This document shows, piece by piece, positions 1-12,630 of a stretch of DNA of 64,000 bases. A model generated the notes under the pieces. The model was not told the DNA's origin. It was given only the letters and a program-made list of their open reading frames with translations, and did not search any database. The translations under genes and the position numbers were made by a program. Source of the stretch: Phallus indusiatus (taxonomy: Eukaryota; Basidiomycota; Agaricomycetes; Phallales; Phallaceae); the NCBI GenBank assembly GCA_027605045.1, contig JAQFWX010000007.1, positions 1,302,001 to 1,366,000 on the forward strand, written 5' to 3'. Within the stretch, counting starts at the first letter, position 1. The number at the start of each line of letters is the position of its first letter.

Positions 1-1448
1 TTCTCATTGACCAGTGTTATGAAACGGCTGCTAGTGTCTGCGCACAATTTCCCAGTGATTTGAGAATTTCGGACATACACTACAATAATGTTTTTGGTAC
101 TGCAAGCTCGGCTGAAAAAGGCGTTGTCGTTAGCTTGGAATGTTCTCAGTGGGTCTTTTCATTACTCCTTATCTGAACGTCGTATTTACACAGACGTAAA
201 AACAGACCTTGCGATGACATTACAGCGGAAGGCACGAACATTACACCGCCAGCACCATTGAAGGCGCAATTCGTGTGTTCGAATATAACTTCACTGAACG
301 AGGTAAACGGTTAGCATAATGACCCTTGTCAACTTCTAACGTTCTTCTTCAGCTGGATTTTCCTTGTCAAATAGTGTAAAATGATCGGCTGTACCTACGC
401 CATGCCTTCAGACTAATTATTAAAGTTAAATTTCTCGACAATCGAAGTTCCGATAAAATCATATCGGATCGGAGTTGCACTCACTAGAAACCAAAAATCA
501 GAGTACAACGGACATCCAACGCGCGTGTAGTATAAACACAGCGGCAAATTTTTCTAACAAGGATGCTCTGGAATTCCCGAAACTGAATCTGCTAAATTAT
601 CAATTTAAATAAGCAGAAGCCGACATAGAACACCAATAGACACAATAGATAACGGAGAGTGTAGGAGGGTCAAGTGCTTCGGCAAGCTTGATGGGGCCGT
701 CGTTGCAGATCTGAGAGGAATGGTTTGTTTTCCATAACACTCTGGGTCGATCGCACAACCCATCCATACAGTTTTCGTTAGCACAGCAATCAAGAGGAAG
801 TTTACAAATCCTTCGATTTGATTAAAACTCTGAGGTCTCATCGGGATGTGCCTCACGCAAGCCCTTTCGCGATTTCTCTTAGAGAAGACATACCTTACTA
901 GTATACCTTTCGTGAGGTTACAAAGTCTCATCCTATCTTGCGGGAAAACGCCGCTTTCATCCATTTGAAATTTCATACCCGTAAGTACTAAGTATGTGCG
1001 GACGACGTGGTGTAATCGAGACAACGCTGGCAGGATAACTATCGACATCGCACGGAAGTGCTATGCAATGGTGGCGGACTTCTTCTCTAGCACTGTATTT
1101 AGAAAGGCAACAAATTGATTTTGTTTGATTGTGGAAAAACTCGATGAAATCGACTGAGTCAGGCACGCGAGAGAAAAGGGATTTTCAACATAAAGAACGG
1201 TTTCAAATTATTGTATTTTGAACGAGAATGACCCTCTGTATGATATCACCGATTGCGGGGTTCACCCGAAAAGTATACAGTACCTGTATTACGCGGCTTG
1301 TTGGACCCCAAAATCATCAGGTCATTTTAACTGAAAACCTGCGGCATATATTTCACATAACATTCTTGAATAATATACAAACGTGACTAGTTGTCGTACA
1401 ACGGTGTGAGATGAGTTCAGCTCATATAGTAGGCACATTCTACAAACA
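1..1448. other. gene-free stretch at left edge
   Basis: No reading frame here carries a recognisable domain or a convincing chain of exons on either strand. The sequence is AT-moderate and non-repetitive. Short open frames around 605-1048 (minus) lack splice support and family features. It lies downstream of the FunK1 gene and may hold its 3' untranslated region, plus unannotated DNA continuing beyond the window. Confidence 0.5.
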
Positions 1449-4025
1449 CTATTCCGTTATAGCAGACATTTTTCTTTTTTTTGTAGCAGGTTCAACAGCA
1501 ACATACTTTGCAATCTCTGATGCTCCCTTCATTTCTAGGCTCGAATGAGGTCCCTGCATTTTATTCCCGCACGCTTGGTCATCCATTAGCCATTCTTCAT
1601 TCTCCAAGTACAAGCGAAAGAGTTTGATCATCCCTTCGGATGTTTCTAAATCCTTTAGTTTCTCTTCGAGCACTGTCATGGACGCCATATCTTGGGTCGA
1701 ATACTTGAGCTTGACCTTGTGCGACACATCGGCATAGCGAACAGCAACAGCCGATTTAATCTCCAGTAATAAGTAGTGAAGTGTTGGGTTTTTGGATTCA
1801 ATATCTGCCTCTAGGAGAGCGTGGTTCAGCTGCAGATACGACCTTTTCTCATCTCCTCCTATTCGGTTACGTCCAACCCGAAAATTCGCATCAAAAATCC
1901 TCTGCATGTGATAATACAACTTATCAGGCGAGAAGGCAACTGGAGTGTAACGGAAGACGACCCATGTGAAGACATATACAAATGACTCGAGATCATCTTG
2001 AAGCACATGTACCAGACTTTGAGAAGGATCTAGTAATAAGCGGGCCGCTGCGAATTGCCAGGTTCCCTGAGAATTGGTGTAAATAGGAAGGTAGAACAAT
2101 TGTATTAAAAACTCTCACCGTTCTTTCTTTTGCAGAAGGCGACTGATCGTCTTGAGATTTCGCCATATCCCAATCCACGAGAAGTGCTGTCCGGTTTCCT
2201 TCTTCATTGCGTTCGCTGATCATGATATTTCCTACGCTAATATCCCTATGTAAGATTTTGGCATCGGTGTACGCTAAAGCATGCGCTAGAATCTCCTTAG
2301 TCAATAATTGATCTACCGCAGTTTGATCACATATTCACCTTGTAAAGCCTGATAAATGATTGTTGTTAATTCCTTCGTTGATGAAAACTCTGTCAGTGGG
2401 GTTCCTATCTCCCTAAGCATAAGCCGATAATGTTGAAAGCCGCGTAAACCTTGTGGAGCGTTCTGGGCCCAACCAGGACCTTCCTCACATAACTTCTGCA
2501 TCTTGGTTTCCTGACCTTGAACATTCAACCATCGTAACACGTGCGGAATATATGGCACCTTCTTCTCATGAAGCGTAGCATAGAATGTATGCTCCTCCGG
2601 ACGGTCAAGAACTCTCCAAGTATCCTTCAGGAACACTTTCTTGGCTTGTCCTTTCATCCTTGTCAGCTCCGAGTAAGAGTATGCGAAAAACCCGCGCGTG
2701 GATCGTCCGAACGGAGATGTCCCACCCATGTAAGTTAATTGTTCCGCAACGTACAAACTGTCGGGTCCCGAAGTGGACATAGTTGTAAACATCACCAGCC
2801 TAGCATCACTTGCAAACACTCCTGCCCGACGAACAACTCCTAATTCTTTTTTACTCAAAAGACGTGCAGTTGGATCATATCCCCTTTCCTCTGCGCTTGC
2901 CTTGTTGTATCGACCCAGAAACTCCGCGAAAAGTCCGTCCGCCATGTGAAACCTTTCTGTAACAACCATCCCAGCGTTGTCCCAATATAACAGCCTTGCA
3001 TGTTGCTTAAAGACCAGCATGGAGAATATATGCGTTCGAAACTGAGCCGACTTTTGTGCAGTTGCGTATGATGTAATTTGACCCAGAGTGTCCTTTCCTT
3101 GTGCTGTAAGTTTGGTGATGTCGGCCTCAAAAGGGTTTGATTCTGCCAACGTCTCATCCTCTTCCATGGTACTATCATCTTGACCCTCGTCTTCATATTC
3201 ATTTTCCTCACTTTCACCATCTTGCCCATCATCTTCATCATGCGCATAATCCGTTTCCAGAAGCATCGTTGGCTCGTGAACAATGTCTCCCTTATCCTTG
3301 CCCTTACCCCCATCTCCAGGTTTGTCGGGTGTATCATATATTTTAGATGATGGTTCATACCCTTTGATATCAATAAATGCATCATCGTTGAGACTAATCT
3401 TGAACTCTGCCATCAACTCCACGGTAGATATTCCCCTCATTCCTAGCTTGGCCCACTTTTTGTCATAAAAACAAACGTCGGGTTTTATAGTTATATTGTT
3501 GAAGTCTTTGAACACTTTGTCGTGCGTATCATATCCAGGGAAATTGGGACATAAACTTTGCACTGCCTCGATCTATTTGTCGTTGAGGGAGATATGCGAA
3601 ATCGTCAACCTGAATACGCTTACAAAGGGAACATACAAATCCTTTTCCGTCGAAAACTCTGCTAATGCTTCAATTTTATTTTTGAACTTTTTGCGTCGTG
3701 CTCGAGAAACAACGTCTCGTTCATTAGGGAGGAAGGTGTCGAGAAACGTTTCCATTGGCATCGGACCGAGAATATGATCCTCCGCTTCTTCCGCCATGGC
3801 CGTCATTCTGTCATTTCGAAGGATATGACCAGATGTGCACGGATGGTCCTGCGCTGTCTTCTTGACTATCGGCGTTGACTTATTCTGATTGACACTATCT
3901 TGCGCCTGGGGTTGTCGAGGGGGGGTTTGAGGGGGATTTGGAGTTTGTTGTTGAGGTTGATGTGGTGGTTGATTACGCGATGTCGAAGGTCGCGAAGAAG
4001 AAGAGCTGCTGCTTTTGGGTGGCAT
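1449..4025 (-). CDS. FunK1-type fungal protein kinase
   Basis: Predicted serine/threonine-type kinase of the FunK1 family, which is expanded in agaricomycetes; targets are unknown. The model starts at the ATG at 4025 and has four exons. The N-terminus is Pro/Gln/Ser-rich and disordered. The catalytic loop reads ILHRDISVGNIMI (near 2250) and the metal-binding motif is the family variant LVDWD in place of DFG. The protein ends in a Lys/Arg-rich tail (AVEPATKKRK) that could be a nuclear localisation signal. Introns: 3623-3573 (51 nt), which removes an in-frame TAG; 2330-2296 (only 35 nt), which restores the frame just before the HRD loop; and 2118-2067. With these introns the frame is intact, so I read it as a functional gene. 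A related C-terminal fragment lies at 32413-32901. Confidence 0.82.
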
Positions 4026-4717
4026 GAACAGATTCTGAAACGTAAGAAATGACCAGAAATGACAAGCCCGGGGAAGGACACGCGCTTGTCACTTTTATGT
4101 CACGCGTTCGGTCTTCGCAATGGACGCCGCGACCACAAGGACGAGTCCTATTTTGACACGAACAATAACAATTCTCAATCCTTTTTGTGCAGTCCTGAAC
4201 GAGTTATGACATTATTCAAAGGGCTTATCTCATCGGCGTGTGGGATACGATAACTTACAGTGATTGCAACAGTCCGTGTTTTCCTCTTCGAGTATCTATC
4301 AGTGTTAGCGAATATTCGCGTTTTTCGGTCGTAATCGTGGTGTGCTCCATTCGTAACAGTGCTATTGCCCCAAGGAAACAGGCTTGCGACAAGAACCGAC
4401 GTATGTATATCGGATCCGAACCGGATATACGTGTAAAGTTTTTGTAGTAAGCTATGGCGTTATCATTATTCAGGATTGATATTCTTACTATCCATATAGC
4501 TCCGTTCATAACTTATAAAAGCCTCAACTCCAGCCCGGCCCGTCGGGACGAGCTTCACAAATTCAGTGCTAACATTTCGAGTTATTCTGCTCAACTGACC
4601 TCTTAGACTGTTTATCATGATCAGACGAGGCCAATCATGTGCCCATGTATATCTGCTCGAGTGAAATAAAAACCAAGTTGACGATACAAACAAGCAGCCT
4701 GGGTTTTTCGACCAAGA
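4026..4717. other. divergent intergenic region, FunK1 / GH28
   Basis: About 690 bp between the starts of the minus-strand FunK1 gene and the plus-strand GH28 gene, so it should hold both promoters. I see no coding exon, repeat or clear TATA box at a convincing distance. Confidence 0.5.
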
Positions 4718-6666
4718 ATGTTACCCCATCTCGTTCTTGTTGCCGCATTAACCCTGTTTTCAAACCTTTCTTCAGCTGCCTCGAATATCGGCTTTCCTTT
4801 TAAAACATGCGTCGTTCAGCATCAGGATGGCACTGATGATGTGCCTGCACTACAAGCTCTGATTTCAAAGTGTTCAACTAACGGACGCATTCTATTCTCG
4901 CAAGGAACGACGTATAATATCAGGTATGCATTGATTCTTCTTTTAAAAACTGATACTCATGAACAACCAGTACACCTGTGAATTTCGGTCAACTGACGAA
5001 TGTTGAAATCGCTATTGAAGGAAACCTCGATTTACCACAGAGTATTCCTTACGTCCAGAGCATTGTAAGCAGCGCGCCAGGAGGTTCAGTCCACTGGTTC
5101 ACAGCATCCGGATCGAACGTCACCCTAAGTGGGAGCCAGGATCCCACATCGGGATGGATTAACGGTATTCATTAGCATTCAAGTAATACTCTTCTTGCTG
5201 ATCAACCAGTGCACCATACATAGGGTATGGTAAACCTTGGTGGAAGGCGGCACAACTTACAGATCCAGGAGGTCTCGCAAGTGGCCTTTTTTTTAATTTT
5301 ATACATTAGTGCTCATTTGTCAAAAGGCATCGAGGCCTCATTTATGGAATCTCAATCTCCAGTATGGCCCTTCCTAACAAAGAACAAAAACTCAGTGTAA
5401 ATGATCTCGTTAGAGACTCCGTCGTTCGTTGGCTCAAGGTCAAACACCCTATTGCTTGGAATTTCGCCATTGGTGGAAACAACGTTCATGTTTATAATAT
5501 CACAATCGACGCAAGTTATGATCTTTCAGCAAGTGTTCTCAAAACATGTTTTGCTGTGAGTTCTTGAACTTACATGCTTGTTTCCAGAACCCATACGATT
5601 TTCCGTTCAATACGTACGTTGTTTGACCAAGTGCTAATCATATGAACTAAAGTGTATGCCGTAGTGATGGTATGATGCCAATACGAGCTGTTATTCTGTC
5701 TAGATTTCGCTATTATATACAGGTTTCGACATCTCTGGAACGAACTTTCTTTTAGAAAACAGTCAGATTTTCAATGGGGATGACTGTGTCGCAGGTAAGC
5801 TCCGAAATAAGATTTCAATCAGGATAACCCACTAATAAGATTATAAAGTTAACAATGGTGCGCATAACGTGACTGTTCGCGGGTTTACCTGTGAAGGAGG
5901 ACATGGTGTATCTCTTTCGGGAACTGACGATATTAGCGATGTACTTTTCGACAATATCCACAGTCGCAATTCGCTCTATGCAACGCGATTCAAAAGCTCG
6001 CTCGATTCAACTGGATCTGTCAGCAACGTGACTTGGTCAAACATGTTAGTCTGCGTTGATTGAGCCTCTTGTCATTTATGATGGCTTATTTTGATGAAGA
6101 CATGTCTTGAATGCCACATTCCCCGTCTTCGCCACTAGTGTCTACTTTGACCAAAACACAAATCGGGGACGTACTCCGTCGAATCAATACCCACCTAACT
6201 CAACGTCGACAAATATCTCTAATTTTGCATGGATTAATGTCACTGGAACGATTAATTCTGAGCATCCAGGAGATGGATCGTGAGTACACGTCGCGCACTA
6301 CTGAAACTCCGGGTTGACAATATGATAGCTGTACTACAGTCCCATGTTGTACGTTTGATTCTTTTGTTCGTATATTTTGAGTATAATAATACTTCCACTA
6401 TGCAGGGTATGCTATAGATGGAATTACGAACACGGAGGGGATCGTCCTACAGCTGCTTAACGGAAGTGGTACGTCTTGTTTCAAGTGTCTTGTGCTCCCT
6501 AAATCTTAGCATTCTTTTAGCAACGAACATCGTTACGAAGAATATCAACCTTATGCCCATTGATGGGGTAGGCACGGTCGATGTTTACTGCAATTCTACA
6601 TCGTTCACAGACGGAACGAAGAGCCTGGGGTTCAAGTGTCGTAATGGGGCGTATGAGCTCACTTAA
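4718..6666 (+). CDS. GH28 polygalacturonase, probably exo-acting
   Basis: Secreted pectin-degrading enzyme that hydrolyses alpha-1,4 galacturonan. The start gives a signal peptide (MLPHLVLVAALTLFSNLSSA). The four GH28 motifs can be rebuilt across exons: NTDGFDI, NGDDC, GGHG (about 5900) and RFK in place of the usual RIK (about 5985). Many short introns are needed: 4924-4970, about 5166-5222, 5362-5395 (34 nt), 5556-5587 (32 nt), 5614-5664 and 5670-5722. The last two flank a 5-nt exon (5665-5669) that completes the catalytic NTD motif. The C-terminal part has many N-glycosylation sequons. Exo activity is inferred from overall resemblance to fungal exo-polygalacturonases; an endo or rhamnogalacturonan specificity is not excluded. 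Exact borders of the smallest introns are uncertain. Confidence 0.85.
5665..5669 (+). other. 5-nt microexon in GH28 gene
   Basis: TGATG sits between a canonical intron (gtacgt...tag, 51 nt) and another (gtatga...acag, 53 nt). Joined to its neighbours it gives Thr-Asp-Gly, producing NTDGFDI, the first catalytic motif of GH28. Skipping it removes the catalytic Asp and shifts the frame. Confidence 0.75.
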
Positions 6667-6856
6667 ATAGGCTATGAATCCCTCCAATGTGTCAAAGTTG
6701 TGATTCAAGTTGTTTTCTAAAGCTCCGGAAATGCTATACAGATTGAAATGAATGGTTTTCTTTGTAAATCATACAGAGTCATTGGGAACAAATATACATC
6801 GATAATTAACTATTAAGTTCGTTGCAAAACAAGGATAGTTCTTTGAGAGTTTGGGA

Positions 6857-7406
6857 TTAGTTTTTGTTTTTGGAGATTTTTTTGGCATTCTCTTCCGCTT
6901 GAACTTCTAAGCGGTGTACCTCTTCTGCCTCTTTGAGACGAGCTTCAAACCGTCGTCGCTCGGCTTCTTGTTCTTTTTGTGCCTCTGAACCACTTGATGC
7001 AGCACTGGCATCATTATCGCTGGCAGTAACAGAAGCTCTTCTGGCTTCTTTTCTTTCCTGGGCGAGTTGATATCCTCCGACTACGGCTGCAGCTACTGTA
7101 AACCCTTGAGCGATTACACGGAACCGAAGCCATCTGACAGATAATATTAAGAACAATGAGATAGTATTCATATAGTTCCTTTTGACGTTTCCCACCTATT
7201 GAATGACTCCCTGTTCCCTCGCCGCATTTGACGTGTTGCACCGACGAATGCGACGCATGTTGTCAAAACACCTGCCAATAAATGAGAATTGCACACCAAA
7301 GCCTGAACTAAATCAACAACATGCCCAATGGAATCAAAGGCTGCTCCTTGAGTTTTCGAGTATATCTCGCCCAGGTACTTTCATGTCCATGGCTGTGGGT
7401 GTCCAT
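6857..7406 (-). CDS. RCF1: HIG1-domain respiratory supercomplex factor 1
   Basis: Small inner-mitochondrial-membrane protein that helps assemble the III-IV respiratory supercomplex. Three exons give about 145 residues. Exon 1 ends in the family signature QPLIPLG. Exon 2 carries the first membrane segment and the RRGN turn. Exon 3 has RWLRFRVIAQG, which contains the RxRxxxQ motif, then the second membrane segment and a charged coiled-coil tail. The intron at 7324-7272 can only keep frame and family sequence if it uses a GC donor (G|GCATGT). The next intron starts GTGGGA. The start at 7406 lies 143 bp from the SSZ1 start on the other strand, so the two genes share a promoter region. Confidence 0.85.
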
Positions 7407-7549
7407 GGACGATAGCACCAAAAGGTTAAACTATGAGCGTCTATCCTGTGATAACGGCCTCACTTCCATAGAGCTTTCTCGATTTTTTTTTGGTTCTTTT
7501 ATCTCTCTCCCCGATAATCACATATATTCTGAAATAAAGAAGAAAAAAA
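7407..7549. promoter_or_regulatory. shared promoter region RCF1 / SSZ1
   Basis: Only 143 bp separate the two divergent start codons, so both promoters and both 5' leaders must overlap here. An A-rich run directly precedes the SSZ1 ATG. No consensus TATA box was seen. Confidence 0.6.
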
Positions 7550-9909
7550 ATGAGTGTCCCAAATGGAACTGCAGTTGCGGAAACCGAGCGGGAAACGTTG
7601 ATAGGTATTAGCTTCGGGAACACTTTCTCTTCCATTGCTGTCATTACAAAAGTCGGTTTACTTTTTTTTCTCTCCAATTTGCGCGGTGTCTTTTCTGACT
7701 GATCTTTTTAATTTATTTTCTTCTAGGAAGGAAAGGCTGAGTGTATAGCTAACGAAGAAGGGGAACGCCAGATTGCATCATGTATTGCATTTCACGGTGA
7801 AGAGATCGTCAGTATTTACGCCAAGTGTGTCCAACATGCATTATAACTGATTTTTGCGCCAGTACATTGGAAATCAAGCCACACACCACCTCATCAAAAA
7901 TTCTCAAAACACTATAACAAACTTCCGTAACCTAATCGGCAAAACGTAAACGTTCTTCGTTCAGAGAATACGTTCTTAAAAAAGCTGACTTGTCCCCCTT
8001 TTTTTTCGACAGATTTTCGGAAATCCCTTCTGAATCTCAAAACTCTCTGACACCCTCTGCGCCAATTTCTCAACATCCGACACTAAGCGACACACCGTGT
8101 TACGCAGTGCAGGTGCTCGTACCTTCGCCCTCTCCTCTACTATCACTTCCAACGACACCCATTCCGCCGTCGTCCAAACCCTCATCAAAACCAGCGACAG
8201 CGGCACAAACGCCGCTAGACACACCAACCCCACGTTCTGAACCCATTCAACAAACGAGATATATAACGCCTTCTGAAGCATGCACCATCTTCCTGCGTTC
8301 TCTCCATCAATCTGCAACAGATTTCCTAGGACGTACGCCTCGCGGTGTTGTTATATCCGTACCGAAATCATTTGACGAAAATCAACGCACTGCATTGCTC
8401 AGCGCGGCTCGTGAAGCTGGGATAAATGTCGTACAGTTACTGGAAGAAACCATCGCTGCCACGGCTGTGCTTCTTGACCCGCAAACTGCTCAAGCTTCAC
8501 GATCAAACGCAGATAAAACGACTCTCCTAGTCGATTGGGGTTCGAGTGATCTTACCGTCACATTGTTGAACATCAGATCTGGTTTAGCTTCCATCGTAAG
8601 CTCACGAAGTGCTCCAGAACTGGGGAGCGCACGTCCAGGAAGCATCGACGAAATTTTCATCAAGTATTTTGCTAAAGAATTTAGCAAAAAGACAAGTGAA
8701 TCGTTCCCTGTTTGTCCACCTACTTCAGCCTCGGCTCGCGGACAGACTAAATTGACACTGACCCTACCCGGTTTAAAACGTTCCCTGACGGCTGCTATTG
8801 TAGGTAGCGGTACTGGAGCGTCCGACACGACCAAGTCAGCGCAATTATCTGTTGAATCTCTCCACGCAGGTCTAGATTTCAGCGCTCCACTCAACCGCAT
8901 ACGTGCCGGATCACTTTTAGGACCCGTCTGGACTCGCTTCGTCGCGGTCGTGAAAGAAGTGTTATCAGACGCTTCTGACGAAAACGCCGGATTATGGGTT
9001 GACACAATCGCATTTGTAGGTGGAACAGGTGCTCTAGCTAGTGCAGCAGGCGCGTTGAACGCACTCCTTGCTTCTGGCTTATTCGGTACACGCGAGACGG
9101 AGGACGAAGAAGTTCGTAACGAAGATTTTGCAGGTTCCCCTGAGGAAGTTCTTGCACGCGGATGTGCCATTCACGCGCACGGCGTGCTGAGTTTGGACGA
9201 CCAGCTTAAAGAGGTTATACTTCAACAGTCCTCTGAGAGTGCTCCAACAAGCGAAGTTACGAATGTTAAAGTTACAAGTCATGGTATCGGCGCTGTCATT
9301 CCCACTCCTCCTTCAGATGGAGAAACCAAGCTTGAAAATGGTAATGCAGACTCTAGTGAACCATCTTCCAAATTGGGCGGTCATTTCATCTCTATCATTC
9401 CTCCAAACACACCCTTCCCTCTCAAAAGAATCGTGCGATTCCAACTTCAACTCCCATCCTCGTCCTCCTCTTCAAGTGACGCGCCACCGGCACTTTCCCT
9501 TCCCCTCGAATTTTATACCTACACCTCCAGTGCACGTGTTGAAATCATTCCACCCGTCGTTTACAGCGACGCCGAAGAAGAAGACGAACCAGCCGAACCA
9601 GAAGAACCTGAAGAAGAACGACACCGCTCGATCGCTAAAAATGCTTATCTGGGGCACTTGCAACTAGATCTTGTTAGTCAATCCACAACGGCAAGCGCGA
9701 AAAAATCAAAAGCCGGGAAAAAGAAGAATGAACCCGCGTTTGACGTGAAAACGATTGAAATTCGACTTCAAATTCTTGACAATGATAATGATGGTGAGAA
9801 AGTTGAGATTGAGGCTAGAGAAGTAAAAGTAGAGTCTGGGGAAGGTGATGGTGGAGATGGAGGAGTTTGGGTCAAGTTGTCGTTGAATGCAACATCTACG
9901 TCTGCATGA
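7550..9909 (+). CDS. SSZ1: atypical Hsp70 Ssz1, ribosome-associated complex subunit
   Basis: Cytosolic Hsp70-like protein. With zuotin it forms the ribosome-associated complex that stimulates the nascent-chain chaperone Ssb. Exon 1 (from 7550) encodes a weak version of the Hsp70 ATPase entry, GISFGNTFSSIAV. Exons 2 and 3 encode EGERQIASCIAF and FRNLIGK. The large last exon, from about 8012, holds the rest of the ATPase fold (for example VVISVPKSFDENQR, LVDWGSSDLTV, VGGTGALAS) and a divergent C-terminal part with an acidic run near 9575 and a Lys-rich stretch near 9710. Hsp70 phosphate-binding motifs are degenerate, as in Ssz1, which binds but does not hydrolyse ATP. There is no EEVD tail. The stop is at 9907. 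Confidence 0.88.
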
Positions 9910-10580
9910 TGATGATGATTCCTCTTTCTTTTGTTTCTCTTTCTCTCTCTCTCTTTCTTACCCATGGAGGAAGGTATAGACATCTAGAACTATTCAATAA
10001 TCAATCGAAGAAGCCCTCGATCCCTTGCATGCTTTGCATCTTAAAACGCCATGTGCTTTAAGTAGTAGTAGTAGTATTATCCCCGTGTTTTTTTGTGACT
10101 ATATTCAATTCCATAATTTTCATGTCAAAAATGTCAGGCTTCTCTCAAAAGCTCTAATACACGAGGTTTCGAAAATAAGTGGAAAAAATAATTAATTGAA
10201 GTGCATATAATAGAGTAATGGACGTTTTGGAGAATAATAATAATAATACAGGATTATGTATATCACATAGATATATTATACTAATAATCGCTAGTGCAAT
10301 GCATGGAAAGCTTTTTGTGATGTGTGTATGTATGTGTATGTATGAATAAATTCCGTTTATTGACGTCTTTGCCGACTAGTGCAAAAGAGAAAGAAAGAAA
10401 GAGAAAGGTGGAAAAAGAAATATACTTTGAGAGAAATGCATGCAAAAGAAATTGTTGATTGACAATGTGAATCAAAAGAAAAAAAAAGCGGGGAGGGGAG
10501 AGGGAAAAGAAATGCAAAACACGAAAGCAAAAGTTGATCAGATGAGATAAAATCGAAAGTTTAAAAGAGTCTCAACGCCT
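9910..10580. other. convergent 3' region with simple repeats
   Basis: Lies between the stop codons of SSZ1 and HMG-CoA reductase, so it holds both 3' ends. It contains a CT-rich tract (about 9929-9960), an AGT triplet run (10061-10075), an ATA/AAT triplet run (about 10231-10247) and GT-rich and GA-rich stretches. No gene is seen. Confidence 0.6.
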
Positions 10581-12594
10581 TCAAGCGGAAGGAGGTGGTG
10601 GTGGTGGAGAAGAACGAGGAGGTGGTGAAAGAGAAGCTTCCTTCTGGAGATCTTCCCGACTCGCAGGTGGAGTAGGCAACCCAGACACCGAAACCGCCGC
10701 ATTAATCAACACTTTCTTCTTCTCAACAACTAAACCCCTCGTAGGCGACGCAGGCCTCGTAATAGCCGGTGTCCCCGGAACACTCCGATTATGCATCAAA
10801 TGAGCTCGAATCAAATGTCCCGCCGCAAGCGCACTCATAAGACTCAATTCACCCGCCATAACAGCCGCAGCGACAATTCGTGCAAGCTGTTGTGCGTTTG
10901 CACCTGGTGTTGTCGGGTGTGCGCCTCGGACGTTGAGGAATTCGAGGACGGATTGTTGTGGGGCTAAGACTGTTCCGCCTCCTACTGTGCCTACTTCGAT
11001 GGAGGGCATTGTGACTGTTATGAGTAAGTCTTGGTTGTTGTTCGTTCTGATAGAAGAAGAAGAAAAATAAGTACAAGAACAAAAGAAAAAGAAGGGAACA
11101 ACGTACGCCTCCATCATAGTCATACAATTCGAACTCTCGACGTTCTGCGCCGGATCTTGTCCAGTAGCCAAAAACAGCGCAGTAACAATATTAGCAGCAT
11201 GGGCATTAAACCCACCCACGGAACCCGCCATCGCACTGCCCACCAAATTCTTCTTGATATTCAACTTGACAAGATCCTCCACCGTCGTCTTCAACACATT
11301 CTTGACCACACGTCCGGGAACAACAGCTTCAGCAACAACACTCTTCCCACGTCCTTCAATCCAATTAATAGCAGCCGGCTTCTTATCCGTGCAATAATTC
11401 CCAGACAAAGCTAAAATCTGCATCTCCGGGAAACGAACTTGAACAGCTTCCAAAGCCTTCTCAACCCCCTTCGAAATCATATTCATCCCCATCGCGTCTC
11501 CAGTGGTAGTGACGAACCGAATAAACATCGTTCGTCCAGACAACGTACACTTCAAACTCGAAATTCTCGCAAACCGACTCGTACTTTCGAATGCCTCGCG
11601 GACGATCGAACTTCCAGCTGCAGATTCGATCCAGGCTTTCGCTGAAGCTGCACTGACCAAACTCGGGAATTCAACGGCTGGACCACGAGACATGCCGTCT
11701 TTGACGACGACGGTTGTAACACCTCCACCGGCGTTGAGAGCTTTACATCCTCGAGATGTGGATGCTACTAGTGTGCCTTCGGCTGTTGCCATTGGAATGT
11801 GGTACGATCGTCCGTCGATGGTGAGTGGACCGGCGATTCCGAGTGGGAGTGGGATGTACCCGACGACGTTTTCGCAACATGCGCCTAGAACGCGGGAGTA
11901 GTCGTAATCTTTCATAGGGACTAACGAGTGTTCAAGTGTCTTTGTATCCGAGGCGCGAGCTGTTAAACACGAACACGTAAATAAACACAAAAAAAAGAGG
12001 CTCGAATTTGATTAAACACTCACAAATAACAGCCCGTCGGATTTTAACAGCCCTCTCCAAATCACCAAGCACCTTCTCAAGCGCATACGGTGCAATCTTT
12101 CCATTCTGCGTGAGCAACACAATTTCCTCGTCGCTCAACTTTTGAACAGCATCCAATCCACCAGCTCCAAAAATATTCAGGATCTCTTCATAAGGTCTAA
12201 CAGGACCAGTTGGGGGAGGCGGTGGAGCGGAGATAACAGCGGATACAGAACTGTTGGCAGCAGCGACATGAGCTTGAAAGACGAATGGATTTTTCTTCTC
12301 TTTATTTGGTGAACCTGATCTTGAGAATTCGGGAGTGGGCAATGCAATCGATGGGATGATAGTAGCGGTAGTCGGTTGAGCTTGAGCTGGAACGGGAACC
12401 GGAGCTTGAACCGGAACTGGAGCTGGAACACGAGCAGGAGCAGGAGCAGACTGTTCAGTTTCCACAGATACCGAAGAAACACTGAACCCTCCACTCGGAG
12501 CAAGTCGCGGCGAAGGCGTATGAATCTTCACCTTCGCACCCACAGTCCCACTTCGACTCCTCTGCGGCATCTTCTTCTCAACAACCTCCTCCTG

Positions 12595-12630
<36 letters not shown>

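Noticed and set aside
3573..3575. In-frame TAG within the FunK1 gene, suggesting a pseudogene
   Set aside because: The TAG is the end of a canonical 51-nt intron (3623-3573) that starts GTAAGC in phase 0; splicing restores a family-like sequence.
8490..9170. Long minus-strand open frame of 226 codons opposite SSZ1
   Set aside because: It is a shadow of the SSZ1 coding strand; the plus strand has clear Hsp70 homology throughout.
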